DNA from: Melieria omissa
Taxonomy: Eukaryota; Arthropoda; Insecta; Diptera; Ulidiidae
NCBI GenBank assembly: GCA_963971225.1
Contig: OZ020269.1
Coordinates: 82,498,450 to 82,562,449, forward strand
DNA: 64,000 nt
Direction of reading: 5' to 3'
The position numbers and the translations under genes were made by a program. The notes beneath the pieces were generated by a model. That model had not been told where the DNA came from. It saw only the letters and a list, made by a program, of their open reading frames with translations, and did no database searches. Numbering within the stretch: the stretch's first letter is position 1; each line of letters opens with the position of its first letter. Of this stretch, positions 47,101 through 57,960 are shown in pieces.

Positions 47101-49845
47101 GGCGAGAAGAAGCGCAGCCCCCTGACGCCGAAGAGCCCGATTTTACCACAACCAGAGTCGAAGAGTCCGGGCAGTGCTTCACAGAAAACGCCAACCACTT
47201 TGTCACGACAAAGCACACTGCGCGCCTCCCACCGGCGTAAAAACAGTGTCACCGGGTCTCTGGTGCTAGTTCAGGGCAGACGTAGTCCGGTCGGACTAAA
47301 TGATCGTAGTCCACAAGGAAGACGAAGTCCGTTGGTTATGTCCAATGATCGTCTGAAGTCGCCCAACGAGCTTCCTGTGCTTCCAACATTCGGCGGAACG
47401 CACAGTCCCACTGCACGCAGTCCAACGGGCGAACGGCGCAGTCCAACGCTAAGCATGCATACCCAGGAGCGACGTTCACCAATCGGAGCTGCTGCACCCA
47501 GTGAGTTCGGACAGTCACGACGAAGTCCCACGTCCACAGTTCACGTGCAGGATGCACAGTACGATACCCCAGGCGCCGAAGGGGAAGATAATACCAGCAC
47601 TGGCATCAAGCGCCCATCAATCAACTTGTTCACTCCCATCTACTTTAGCGGTGACAAGCGCAGTCCGATTACGGCCATGCCCATTCCACCAATTACCGTC
47701 ACCAATCCCATAGAGACGGGCAAAATAGTGGAACGTATTGCGGAGTCAAATGCTGCGGCCGAAGCAGCGCGTGAGCTTCATCGTCAGCGGGAGGAGAAGG
47801 AGAGGCAGGAGACCTTTGCCTCGATTAGGATGTCCGCAGCACCAGCGAAGGAACCGGCAGCCGAGAAGAAGGAGCGCACGAGCGTTATGAAGGAGATTCT
47901 TGCCTTCGTGCGCAAGCCCTCGAAACACATTACGACGCGAACAAACCGATTTGCAAACGCCTTTACACGTGCCGAATCGGGCTCCTCGTCGGGGCCGCTC
48001 ATACGACAGAGCACGTTCTCTGCGAGCCCAGCTGCCTCATCGACCGCTGCTAAGAGCGCGGTAGTCAAGCAAATGTCCGAAGTTGGATTCGAACCGAAGA
48101 TGTCTCTGAAATTCGCACACTACACGAAAATGTCACTGAAGTTACGTCGATCTGCCAACGACGAGAAGGCGAAGCAGGCAGCCGCCAGTACATCTAAGCG
48201 CGCCAGCGGCGATTCAAACGCTGGGGGCTTAGACCCCCACGATACACAGGTAGGCCGCAATGGTAGTGTCGGTGGTGCTGGCTCTGGTCGTGCGTCACCA
48301 CTCGGCGACTTGCCGTTCGAGCTGGCCAATGTACACTTTGAAAAGGTAGGTGAGTCGTACATTAAGCACGAGAAAATACACGAAGAGGAGACTGGCGACG
48401 AGGCAGCCACTGTCATCGACACCGCCATTTCTAGCTTTGCAGAAGAGATCACAAACTCACTTAAGATAGTCACGTTGTCAAATGAGAACGCACAAATCAC
48501 CCACCACTTTCAGCGCCGTTCCGAAAGCAGAGAGCCCATTGAGCCACGTATAAGCGAAGAACGGGAGTCGGACTCGAATGACCTGGTCATTCCCGAAGAG
48601 TTTCGTTCAGAGCTTGTGGAGATTTTGAAGGCCTATCCACCAGAACCAGTTTACGTTAATTTGCAAGTGTTGCGCCGCGAGACCGAAGAAGCAGAGGCAG
48701 CGGTAAAAGCAATGGCCATAGCAGCCGACGCCAGCATTGCCGAAAAGTCTCCATTACAATGTCCGATTATTGAGTTTGAGCCGCCGTCACGGCGCTCATC
48801 TTTCGACCCTCCAAGGTCCCCATTTCTCGAGAACTTGCGCAGCCCTGGTGGCGACACTGATACTGACCTTATTAATTTGCAACGCCTCGACTCGGGCGGT
48901 GACAGTTTTGAAATTGTTGACGGCGATCGAAAATCCAGTCGTGCTGAGTCTAGCTTCGACTGTCCCTACTCGTCGCGTGACACCAGTTTCGACATCTCAC
49001 GCTATCAATCCACTAGCTACGAAGATCAAACATCTAGTTTTGAAATCGTTGATATGGACGATAAAAAAAAATCTAACATTGATTTGCGAAAATCCTCGAT
49101 TGAGTTAGTGGATGCCGAGACCTTTCAGCGATCCGGTTATTCGTGCGGCCGCAAGTCCTCGCTAGAAACCCACTTTGACTATACACCCTCGGATGCCAGT
49201 GGCATAACACCGGCCCGCTCGCCCAACTTTCCGATGAATAAAAAACAAAAACCTGAAACACTTCGCGCACTGCGCATCTCCCCCTTCAGTGCCTTTTCGC
49301 GTGCACGCAGCCCTCTCTCCAATCAAACCTCATCCAATTACAGCTCACGCGACAGCTACGACTCGAGCTCATCGTATCCACACTCAGCACCCAGCCATCA
49401 CGAGCCGCAGCGCAGTCCCTTCGCCGATCCCACCAAAAAGCACTTTCCGCTGACCATCAAGCAGCGTGAAGAGGAAGTGAAGACCTTCCTCTGCACGGAC
49501 CAGCGCTGCGCGTCGATTTTCGAGCCCCGCCCCAGCTCGGTGCTAACGCAACAGCTGTCGACGGGGTCGATGTCGACGCCGTCGGGCTATGGCAATGGCA
49601 CTCCCTGTGTTCCGAGCAGTACGGCCGGCGGCTTTTCCAGCGGTAGTGAGTTCGATCCGCCGTCACCGCGTCGCGCTGCCAGCGCCTCGCCGAAGCACAC
49701 ATTTACCTTTCGCATAGTTCTGAAAAAAGTCGACAGTTCGCCGGAAGCTTTATGCCCGGAAAGACATCGCAGTCGGATTTTCGATCGCTACCGACGACGT
49801 GATAGCAGACGCAAGCGCCTACACGATGCCGGCAAGAGTTTCTAA
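40609..49845 (+). CDS. gprs: gprs: BTB/BACK serine-rich protein, with in-frame TAA
   Basis: Intracellular BTB-BACK protein that I take to be the orthologue of Drosophila gprs (Serine-enriched protein), the neighbour of Alk; the name rests on domains, serine-rich tail and gene order. Coding exons: 40609-40779, 40988-41146, 43205-43243, 45744-45861, 45935-46266, 46329-46469 and 46717 onwards. Phases agree throughout. Translation reaches TAA at 46897-46899 after 380 codons, but the same frame then stays open for 981 codons to TAA at 49843-49845. With readthrough the product is about 1,362 residues. BTB proteins often act as cullin-3 adaptors or scaffolds; no specific partner can be read here. 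The start MPEALTLPGMADAEPD lies nine bases after a strong acceptor (GTTGCAG, 40599). The 3' end is probably near AATAAA at 50445-50450. Confidence 0.88.
41890..42462. mobile_element. pogo/Tigger-like MITE in gprs intron (573 bp)
   Basis: Left end CACCAATACCTCGCTTTGCG and right end, read inward, CACCCATACCTCACTTTGCG match with two differences and continue together into TCG. TA flanks both sides (41888-41889 and 42463-42464). Internal copies of GCGTCGTT-like motifs occur near each end. No transposase frame exists. It lies in the 2-kb intron between gprs exon 2 and the micro-exon. Confidence 0.72.
42488..42525. repeat. TTCAA pentanucleotide microsatellite
   Basis: About seven uninterrupted copies of ATTCA/TTCAA, flanked by AGTATAGT units. 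It lies just right of the 573-bp MITE. Confidence 0.9.
43205..43243 (+). CDS. gprs: gprs exon 3: 39-nt micro-exon
   Basis: Thirteen codons, RSGFTQQLAPIPE, between acceptor TTTCATTAG and donor GAG/GTAAAT. It is phase 0 at both ends, so skipping it would keep the frame. It adds to the insert that splits the BTB domain. I accept it because the peptide joins well to NAAQQ before and PSGQQHQTLIIEEF after, and because no other exon fills the gap. Without RNA evidence it stays probable. Confidence 0.7.
43250..43288. repeat. 12-bp hairpin just after the micro-exon donor
   Basis: Arms ATTTTTCAAATG (43250-43261) and CATTTGAAAAAT (43277-43288) are perfect complements with a 15-nt loop. The stem starts six bases after the micro-exon donor site. 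Confidence 0.7.
43960..44800. repeat. Degenerate repeat array in gprs intron
   Basis: Recurring diverged blocks with CCACGCCC..TTG.CCAA and AATTCCGAAG..T motifs occur near 44041, 44094, 44180, 44230, 44277, 44350 and 44508. They are followed by a clearer tandem pair with a 76-bp period starting at 44655 and 44731 (CGTTAATTTCAA and, later in each unit, ATGCTTCAAGGCGAACAAC). Short open frames here are artefacts of the array. Confidence 0.55.
45744..46469 (+). CDS. gprs: gprs exons 4-6: second half of BTB, then BACK
   Basis: Exons 45744-45861, 45935-46266 and 46329-46469, residues 124-320. The BTB resumes with TLIIEEFEPDVFRQLIEYIH and TGCVTLQPRTLLGVMNAADYYGLEEL in the usual form (xFxxLLxYIYTG, then ADxYxLxxL). 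The BACK domain follows with LLASAERYIQYKC, LPQHVVRLILAREELRADE and WSKKYYD. The reading frame used in exon 4 differs from the longest open frame there, which is a shadow. Confidence 0.92.
46717..46899 (+). CDS. gprs: gprs exon 7 up to the in-frame TAA
   Basis: Acceptor CCATTGCAG at 46716, then ADPESIDPGKLSPNSSRVRR and a serine-rich stretch ending SGPHNSN-TAA. If the ribosome stops here the protein is 380 residues: BTB, BACK and a 60-residue tail. The stop is UAA followed by C (TAA CAT), a base often found after leaky stops. Confidence 0.85.
   Translation, partial: ADPESIDPGKLSPNSSRVRRARQNQGRSMSVQSSLDPYGSNTTLSSSGSSDPTSGPHNSN
46900..49845 (+). CDS. gprs: gprs C-terminal extension after the stop (981 codons)
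   Basis: The frame of exon 7 continues without interruption for 981 codons after the TAA. The first ATG is not until about 47339, yet the sequence is protein-like from the first codons, so a separate start is unlikely. The first third is packed with RRSP/RSP motifs (about a dozen), typical of proline-directed phosphorylation. Later parts are acidic and serine-rich, with repeated SSFEIVD/SSIELVD motifs, and the end is basic (FDRYRRRDSRRKRLHDAGKSF). A KHTFTFRIVLKKVDSSPEAL segment lies near the C-terminus. No enzyme domain is visible. Confidence 0.85.
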   Translation, partial: HKLNGPSSSSNHHTSSHGRHKHHQSLPKIRKAKSQSFRTRRSPSERRSPNTSQGPGQGPLTLNALAGGEKKRSPLTPKSPILPQPESKSPGSASQKTPTTLSRQSTLRASHRRKNSVTGSLVLVQGRRSPVGLNDRSPQGRRSPLVMSNDRLKSPNELPVLPTFGGTHSPTARSPTGERRSPTLSMHTQERRSPIGAAAPSEFGQSRRSPTSTVHVQDAQYDTPGAEGEDNTSTGIKRPSINLFTPIYFSGDKRSPITAMPIPPITVTNPIETGKIVERIAESNAAAEAARELHRQREEKERQETFASIRMSAAPAKEPAAEKKERTSVMKEILAFVRKPSKHITTRTNRFANAFTRAESGSSSGPLIRQSTFSASPAASSTAAKSAVVKQMSEVGFEPKMSLKFAHYTKMSLKLRRSANDEKAKQAAASTSKRASGDSNAGGLDPHDTQVGRNGSVGGAGSGRASPLGDLPFELANVHFEKVGESYIKHEKIHEEETGDEAATVIDTAISSFAEEITNSLKIVTLSNENAQITHHFQRRSESREPIEPRISEERESDSNDLVIPEEFRSELVEILKAYPPEPVYVNLQVLRRETEEAEAAVKAMAIAADASIAEKSPLQCPIIEFEPPSRRSSFDPPRSPFLENLRSPGGDTDTDLINLQRLDSGGDSFEIVDGDRKSSRAESSFDCPYSSRDTSFDISRYQSTSYEDQTSSFEIVDMDDKKKSNIDLRKSSIELVDAETFQRSGYSCGRKSSLETHFDYTPSDASGITPARSPNFPMNKKQKPETLRALRISPFSAFSRARSPLSNQTSSNYSSRDSYDSSSSYPHSAPSHHEPQRSPFADPTKKHFPLTIKQREEEVKTFLCTDQRCASIFEPRPSSVLTQQLSTGSMSTPSGYGNGTPCVPSSTAGGFSSGSEFDPPSPRRAASASPKHTFTFRIVLKKVDSSPEALCPERHRSRIFDRYRRRDSRRKRLHDAGKSF

Positions 49846-50465
49846 ACGGCGATTAATTGGAATGACATCGATACAGGGACATGACTCGGCTGGTTGGACG
49901 TGTAAGAGGGGTTTTTGGAAGCGAGACGGTGAACTGGGCGACATTGAAACCGGATTCTAAATTATTACTCAGAGCGTAGTGCGTTCATTAGAAGAACTTA
50001 GTTAGCAATGTTAACTAGTTGTACCTAAAAAGAATAGTAGACAAGACAGGCACAGTGGTGGACACAGTAATTGGGATGTCTAACATGCATATATAGTATG
50101 CTCGCGTTTCGCGATGCGTAATTTTTGATTAAGAAACGTTGACTTTACAGGGAAGCATAGCATTTCTTTCAATTTATGGTAGCAAATTCAATTAATGCGT
50201 TCAAAGATAAAAGCAGAAAAAACGAAGCAATTGATAACCGCAGGTTATAGATTCTATACAGAATTCTATATACTCACTTGCGGTTTGTTGCTGCAATAGT
50301 TGTACGCAGCTTAGTATTTGTTTTATATTTTAAGCTGACTAGAATCAAGTAATTTTCCTTCAACATATCTCCTTTGGTCTGCTTTAAGCTAATTTTTGCG
50401 TCTAGAAGTACTGACAGAACACAAGACTAGACACATAAAAGACAAATAAATATGATTCCCAAGGC
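49846..50465 (+). other. gprs 3' UTR
   Basis: Downstream of the second stop. AATAAA at 50445-50450 is followed within 30 nt by a GT-rich run (GCGTTGTCTTTCTGTGCGTG), the usual arrangement of a poly(A) site. Confidence 0.65.
50445..50450 (+). terminator. Probable gprs poly(A) signal
   Basis: Canonical AATAAA about 600 nt after the distal stop, with a GT-rich downstream element. Confidence 0.6.
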
Positions 50466-53400
50466 TAAAAGTATTTTTGCGTTGTCTTTCTGTGCGTGAT
50501 TGTGGCTCTCTATCGCTGTATTGAAGAAAGCCAATCACCAATTCAATATATTATCAGAACTTCTCACTATCTCTAAAAAAACAAGTTTACCTGTGTGTGT
50601 GCAAACAAAACTGAAATCACAATAATCTCCGAAAACCTATATCGAAAATGCATTTCAATAGTACAACAATAATCTGCAGACAATGTTTTCGTACTCAGAT
50701 ATCTGATATGCAGTCGAGCCAGCACGACATATTTTGACACAGAAGCGCGTAGATGGTAACACTTTGGACAATCTAAATGTTTAAATCAAAGAAATATTTA
50801 CAATGTTATTGAATATTAAATTTGCATATACTAACAAACAAATATTTAACATCAAATGGTTCTGGTTATTAGGCCGTTTCAAAACTCTTTGGATAACATA
50901 GCATAAACAAGTCGGAAGCTGTTAGTATACACACATTACAGACGCTCATGCTGTAAGACCATACATTAGTTGTAAACATGCAACATTTAATAATAGTTGT
51001 GCAACTAAACTGGCTGTTTTGATAATAAAAGTAAATAATGACCGTTCGTCAGTGTTGTTCGAAATGAAATATACATACAGACAAACGCATTGTTTGTGAG
51101 GTGCAGCTGTGTAAAATCGCATTCATAAAATTTAGATAGGTCTTTTCCTTGATTTTGGGTTGAAGTACGCTTGGAAATTTTTGGGTCGTAGGCACTTGTT
51201 GCAGTAAGAATTTCGTCTGGCAATGAAAAAAAGCTAAATGACATTAAGTCCATTCTCAGTAAAGCAGCTTGATAATTTTTAAATAATTTAAACAGAAATT
51301 AACATAATAAGGCAAATTATGCGCATTTTGGCACACGAGGTCTACTGTGGAACCACGAGATTCAATACGCGAGGCCCCGAGATATCAGCGAGATTGGCTG
51401 TGCGGGTCAGCTCCAAGTGCCTAGTGCGCGGTAGATGCGCAATTAATAGAGAATAGTCCTGACATTCTGTTTTTCCTTTTCATTTTCATACTTGGCTACA
51501 AAGAATGTAGTGTTCAGTGATTAATCCGCTGCGCTGAGCGTGATGCTTTCGAGATACGAGATACCATTTTTGGCGCTATCTTGCTAGATAGTAAAACATC
51601 GAAATCGACCAGTTCTCGGGCAAGCTCCTTGTGTAGCTGGCATATCTCCCATGAACGTGGAGCTGCTCAGCCAACACATCAAGAAATTGACAGGTGATAT
51701 CAGAACATAAGATGTTGTGATGCTGATAATTATTTTTAGAGAAATTACCTTTTCTGATCCATTTTAGTGCAGCTGGAAAGGTAGAAACATTAGCTTGGTG
51801 TGGTCAAGCTTACTATCACCCCCGATTTCATGCAATAGAGATTTATACTTTCACAGGGTTTCTTTAGACAATGCAGTCTATATTAAACGGCCATGGGTTA
51901 GAATTCGAGTGACAGATGCCGTGTGTACCCTATGACCTATAATACTTATTCAGTCAAAGGCCCCAGGTGTAGAAGACAACTGATGAATATTCCATCCTAT
52001 GGACTTTATTTGACCACAGGTTGTGTTTGCTGTCCAAGCTAAGCACTAAAAGGCGAAATTCGCCCTTGATGGGTAAATTCGCTTAGTTTAGTGTTACAAG
52101 AAGTATGGAATTGAAAGAATATTTTCTTGAGAAAAAATCCTTTGCAAGGTTAAGTAGGTAAGCCATTTTTCGTTGTTGTTCAAGCCATGCACGCATGATT
52201 CGTCAGAGAATCATTAGAAGTGTACATTGTTTTATTAAAATTCCAAGAAAATTGCATTGAACAACACCCACGTGAATTGTGATTGAGCCAGTTTCAGAAG
52301 AAAACAACGCGGTTTTTGTGAATGTGTTTTTACATTGCTTCATGTTTTAATATTTAAATCAATTTTAACTACGCAAACTTGTTGCGTAATAATATCCGCA
52401 CACGTACATCTATATACATACTATTTATACAAATAGACATAAAGTCAAAAGACCTAAAATAGTTGCCACTACCATTATACGATTTTGCATCTCCACATCA
52501 TCAAAGCCATACAACAGACTCATGCAAACGCCCATAGCTGCGTACACTAAGATTTTAACACTGTTATGTGCGAACCAAATATTTGTATTTAATAAAAGTT
52601 GATATTTGCTGTAAGCTGGATACGGGGCCGTAATGTTTACATGATATGATTACATGTTTTGTGTATTGTACTAACATACGTTATATTGTATTATGTACCA
52701 ATGAACAATTTTCAAGTATTATAGTTTTCTAAGTGTTGCTGTTGTTAAATAATCCACACACACACATACACTACACACACACTCACACATAGATGACACG
52801 AATTGCTAAGCGGCGCCTTGTGTTTCGAATGCATTTATGCAAAGTGTTTTGTGTTATTGCTGCCGATTTGGTGTAAAGTAGCACATATCGCGACTTTCTG
52901 CATTGTTTTTAGACTAATTATTTGTTATTCTTTTTTTGCTTAAGTTTTTGTTTCCGCCCAACTGCTAATCGAAATAAAATGAGTTGAATTGAAGCGTTCG
53001 AGTTCTGAGCGGCGCTTTTTTAAAATTTACACAAATGATCAACGATTTAATCTGCTTTCCGGGAAGCGCTTTTCACTCAACTTTTGCAAACAAACAATAA
53101 TCAAAATATATTGGGTCATTGCGTTAGAAATGCAGGTTTTAATTGAACAAGTCGAAAGTATTAAAATAAAGTTCAGGCAGATTGATTCAGAACGATTTTT
53201 AAAATTGCCATTATTTTTGAGTACTAGATTCTCACTTGTTCAGAAGCTTTCAGAGCTGGTCAAGATGTGTTCGGACCTCTATATATGGGGTTCCCAAATC
53301 GACATCGCTGCCTCACACCTATTACCCCTTTACTATAAATTTTTCATAGTTTCCACTTCACAAATTTAAACTGATATAAAGTCAGTAACAGTAGTAAAAA

Positions 53401-53517
53401 AGCAACAGTTTGCAATAAAAATCTTGGAGTAATAATTTTAATAACAGCAAAAGGCTGATAGCGCATTACGATGATATGGTATAATTCCATTCCATTCAAA
53501 ACAGAAAAAAATATAAT
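50466..53517. other. Intergenic, gprs to TIR element
   Basis: No gene recognised. The part at about 51330-52080 has higher GC and looks like a decayed repeat, with a local inverted pair near 52050-52085 (GGCGAAATTCGCC). A 126-codon frame at 52989-53369 has no recognisable domain and no splice or start support. Confidence 0.45.
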
Positions 53518-54912
53518 CAGGCATGTGCTACAAATCGTTTTCGTTTCAAATTCGGAGCGAAAACGTGATGGAGTGTGCTCAATTTCATTTTGATTTCGTC
53601 AATTTTCGAAAACGAAATCGTTTGAAATGATATGTGCCAGAAAACCGAAATTCCGTTTTCGTTGCGATTAGAAAACGGCTGGTATTCTATTTGCGTTTCA
53701 ACTTATAAAGAAATTTTGAACGGCTCACTGACCAACATGAAATTATGCAAGCCGATAGTGGGCATAGTTCACAACCTGTTAACCAATAGGGTTACAACTC
53801 CATCACTGTTGCACTGTACTCTTGCAAAAGAGGAGCTGTAAGAAATGGAGTATCCAACCACGTATCATGTACTGGATTTACATCTCCGTGATTAGGCCAA
53901 TTCTTTTCTATGGAGCAGTAGTATGGTGGACTGCCCTGGATAAGATGGTTAACCAGAAACTTCTGGACTCAGTCCAAAGATCGGCGGCGTTCATAATAAC
54001 TTGAGCATTCGATCAACACCATCCAGAGGGCTCTACGCCCTGCTCCACTTTCTTCCTGTTGACCTCTTCGGTAAACAAGCTGCAACCCTCTCTGCAGTGA
54101 GACTATATACCATCAAAAGATGGACATGTATTGATTTCGGTTACTACCGAATCCTAGGCTGTTCACCTGACTTACCTGACAACATATACTACTCGCTACC
54201 ATCATATCAGTTCGACTCTAAATTCTCAACCCTCATACCTCATAGACCGGAGTGGGAACAAGACACGGTTTCTATTCAGACGGTCTCAACCACATCGAAA
54301 GTAGTTGCGCTTTGCCTATCCCTACTAAATGACTTAGGGCATGTGTACAACACTACCCTTACCTGGGTACCGGGCCACAAAGACATCAGTGGTAACTGCG
54401 CTTATCAGCTTTCCAGACGTGGCAACACCACAAAAAATGGTTTGAATAGTCTTCTTGACTTGCAGTAAGACAGACCCTAAACTTGTGGTATCACAACGGG
54501 CCTATTCCGTGGCCTAAGTGTGTCTTTCGGCAAGTTCCATGCCAAGACAGCCACAAAAATTCCAATCTACATTGTTAGCAAAAATGAGAAAATTAGCGAG
54601 AGTGAGATTCCGACATGTCCAGTGGGTTGGAATGGTCTCTCAGAATGCGGCGTTTTACTGTTTCCACTTTTCTTTCTTCTTTCTTTTTCTTCTAAATACG
54701 TCAAACTCGCAAAGAAAATGCTCATCATGCAAGATATTCAATTTTCTGTTAACATTTCAAAAAACATTGTATAGACGTCAACAAAAAAATCAGCTTGAAT
54801 TTTATTTCGAATTGAAGTCAAATCGTCCGTTTTGTAGCACACCCCCCAAAAATTCGTACGATTTCAAATTCCGATTTCGATTTGAAATCGTGCGATTTGC
54901 AGCACATGCCTG
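53518..54912. mobile_element. 1.4-kb TIR/foldback element enclosing a LINE fragment
   Basis: The outer ends are inverted repeats of 20 bp with one mismatch, CAGGCATGTGCTACAAATCG at 53518-53537 and its complement at 54893-54912. AAT flanks both sides (53515-53517 and 54913-54915), a possible 3-bp target duplication. Degenerate arms rich in TTTCGAAATCG-like words, with a second GTGTGCT motif in each arm, extend the foldback inward. The middle (about 53827-54470) is decayed LINE coding sequence. Confidence 0.65.
53827..54468 (+). pseudogene. Decayed non-LTR retrotransposon (RT end and RNase H)
   Basis: One frame (53827-54004) reads MYWIYISVIRPILFYGAVVW followed by a Gln/Arg-rich helix, the end of a reverse transcriptase as in R1/LOA/I-group LINEs. 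A second frame (54001-54468) reads STPSRGLYALLHFLPVDLFGKQ and, later, TLTWVPGHKDISGNC, the last block of an RNase H domain. The frameshift between them and the missing central RNase H block show it is an internally deleted relic. A Drosophila or tephritid LOA/R1-like element is likely, unverified. Confidence 0.8.
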
Positions 54913-54915
54913 AAT

Positions 54916-57900
54916 ATGCATTTTTTTTAAACCTCAATTAAATTTTTTGAAGCGCCGTAATTATTTGAGTGATTTTCAAATAACTTATTAAAATTTGTAA
55001 ATCGATTCTCTCGAAAAAGCTTCAATCTTAAACAAATCATAAAAATTGTTATAAATATAAAAAGTGGTGGTTGTGTGGGCACAAAATATTGTACGTCAAT
55101 AATTACTATTTGAATGTTTAAAATTATTGCTTTGAATGAAATAAAAAATTTTCTTGAAATAAAACAAATTTCAAATATGCCAAAAGCTGATTAAAGTTAT
55201 CAATTCTATTTACATTTTCTTTTTTTATTTGCTTTTTCTACAGAAAAATTATTATTTCATAATTAGAGTCAATGCTCTGCGAGAAATGCAAATCAATTAT
55301 TTATTTTTTTAATACAACGATTGTTAAGTTTTGTTGAAATTTTGAAAATGCAAAAAGTTTATAGAATTATTTAATAATTATTAAATTATTATAATCATAA
55401 TTATTAAATTAAATTTATATTATAGATACATAGTTTTGGTTATATTTTTATGTTAGCGCTTTAAAAGAAGATAAAAAGTTAGTTTTTTTTTCTTCTCATC
55501 TCTGGCTACAGTGAATTTGCGCTTTTTACGAGTAATGCATTTTTATCGCAAATGCATTGTTGAATTTTGCATTTAAAACAATTATTTTTGAATCATATAT
55601 CGCGCGACACCATACAACCATCACCGACCGAAGTCACTAAACTTTATTGAAATTGATTGCCTCAAGCACGAACAGTTCAAACTGAATTACGTTGATTAGC
55701 TGTGCATAGTCTGTATTGTATGTTACAAGGCATCTGTTTTAAAACTGCATATATGCGAAAAGCAAAGCCCGACAAAAAGTTGCTAAATTATACATTTTTA
55801 TAATTATTTGTTGAGCCAAAGCACACGCTTCCAAATAGATATCTACAAATATTTACACAGTGTAGTTAAAGGCGAATTGGCGAAAAGTTACATGAATGCA
55901 AGTAGAAAGTATCACATTATGATTTGTAGTGGCAATGCTATAATGCAGCTGTTTTTATTGAGTGCTAGCAATAAAAAAATAAGAACAATATAAGAAGAGT
56001 GAAAGCGGCCGTTGCGCTACTCGTATTGCGGTATGCAAAGTAAAGAATTTTTTGGCTTTTGGTGTGAGTTCGCTTTTCAAATTCAACATTATCATTTGTA
56101 GCTTGCGCAATAATCGACGCTTGCGTTTATCATCAAATGTTGTGGTTTTAGAAGATCGATTCAAAGTGTTGAAAAGTTGTCTTACTAAACAAATGTGACA
56201 CGGCAACATAGTTTCATAATTTCAATGAAATCTTTTCGAATTCATATAACGTTGCAAGTTCAAGCATTGAAAATATTGGCAAAACAGTTTGTCCTTGCGG
56301 TGAAAATACTGTCTAACTGTACTGAATGTGAACATTTTAACTACACCATTCAGGTTCCCACTAATAAATCTCAACTGCGTTAGACCACAAGTCAATGGGT
56401 CTTCGATTCGTGTTTCGACTCAATCAAGTAATGTAAACTTTTCTCTTGGTTTCTCGGCTGTTGAAGTGTTTCTATGAAAAAATCGCCTAACCCACCTATC
56501 CAAAACGGAAAAAAAATGTTAGGTCTGCTTAATTTATGGAGAAAACAACAAGTTCAATGAGAATGATTTTGGCCGATGCTCACTACTGTTCTGCTGTACT
56601 CGTACATTATATACAAACACATTTGATTATACATATATTTTAGATTTGAAAGCCATTCAAATTCAGCATTCAACGCTTTGTTGCCACAATCTAACGCAAA
56701 TGCCGAATAGTGAGAAACGCAAGCATTAGTAAATGTTCCAAGCACTCAATTTCACCCGCTTTTGCTGAACGCTTAGCGTTGTTCAATGCCATTGCCTGCA
56801 GTACACCTAATCAAATATTGAACTAACATTAACACAATTGTGCCATTGATACGACCATTTGCAAATATCATCTTCTATTTGCAGACATGCACTTTTCCCC
56901 AAGCCAAAACAGCAACAGAAAGCGTGGATTCTCATTGTGCTGCCTGCACAGGGGGACTTGCAGTTGCAGTTAGTATGAAAGGGGGCGTGCAGTTTGCGCA
57001 AACAGCTAGACATACATACATATTTTATATTTACAATTTACATACACAGTACGGTTAAGCATTTTAAATTAATGTGTTATATTTGATGAATATATACATA
57101 TATATATATACATGTATATATATGTTTAAGATTGTGCTTATTGTATGTTTTTTCGCAATCGATGTTGAAATGTTTAATCAACTTAATGCGAGTAAACAAT
57201 GTTTCCCCTTAAGACATGTGTACCTACCAGATGCGAAACAAAACTTCATTCCATTCCACCGGCATGCGACGAACAACTTACGACGATGTCTCTCTCAGCT
57301 GAGAGATGCTTTGCGAATATTGTGGTTTTACTTCATCCCCATTCGATATGTTAATAACAAAAAATTGTGTGCAATATTTTCTATGTTATTTGCATTAAAA
57401 ATAAAAGAAAAAAATTTATGAATGTCTTTAAGAAGATAAATAAACATTTTTGTCGTTTTGAAATCAAATAACATGTTGGCGTTTTAATTCTTCCCAAACT
57501 TACGTTTAAAGAAAAAATCACTAAAAGTTGTTGTGATGTTTAGAAACAATGCTTATGCAGAGGCGCACTTGTGGGTTCCCTTGAGAAACCGGAGGGGTTA
57601 AACCACGTCCAACAAGCTAAAATGTCGCATCTTTGTCGATGACTCCAAACCAGATTACAGATCCGGTTTTTGGAGTTTTCGTGGAACAGAACTTACTATA
57701 CAATCCGATTGATATAAATTTTCAACTTTTGAAATTGTTTGTGATTGTAAGGTAATGGATGGCGGATGGATAGTGTAACAGATGACAGTAGCAGCCAGCC
57801 TGCACTCAAGGCTTCACTCATCTCACTACCAGATCCTCCTCGGAGAATTCTCGAGGAACCACAATATCGGATTGATATCTAAATCTGAAATCTCAGTTTG

Positions 57901-57960
57901 CCTGATCTAGAACGAGGAATTTTTATATTTCTTCTATTGTGCCAGACCAGGTTCAATTCC
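54916..57960. other. AT-rich intergenic stretch
   Basis: No gene recognised. AT-rich palindromic sequence near 55370-55425 and a TATA/CATG microsatellite near 57090-57125. Open frames are short and unsupported. Confidence 0.5.

Noticed and set aside
53822..54468. Functional LINE
   Set aside because: Frameshifted, internally deleted and lacking most of the reverse transcriptase and the endonuclease.
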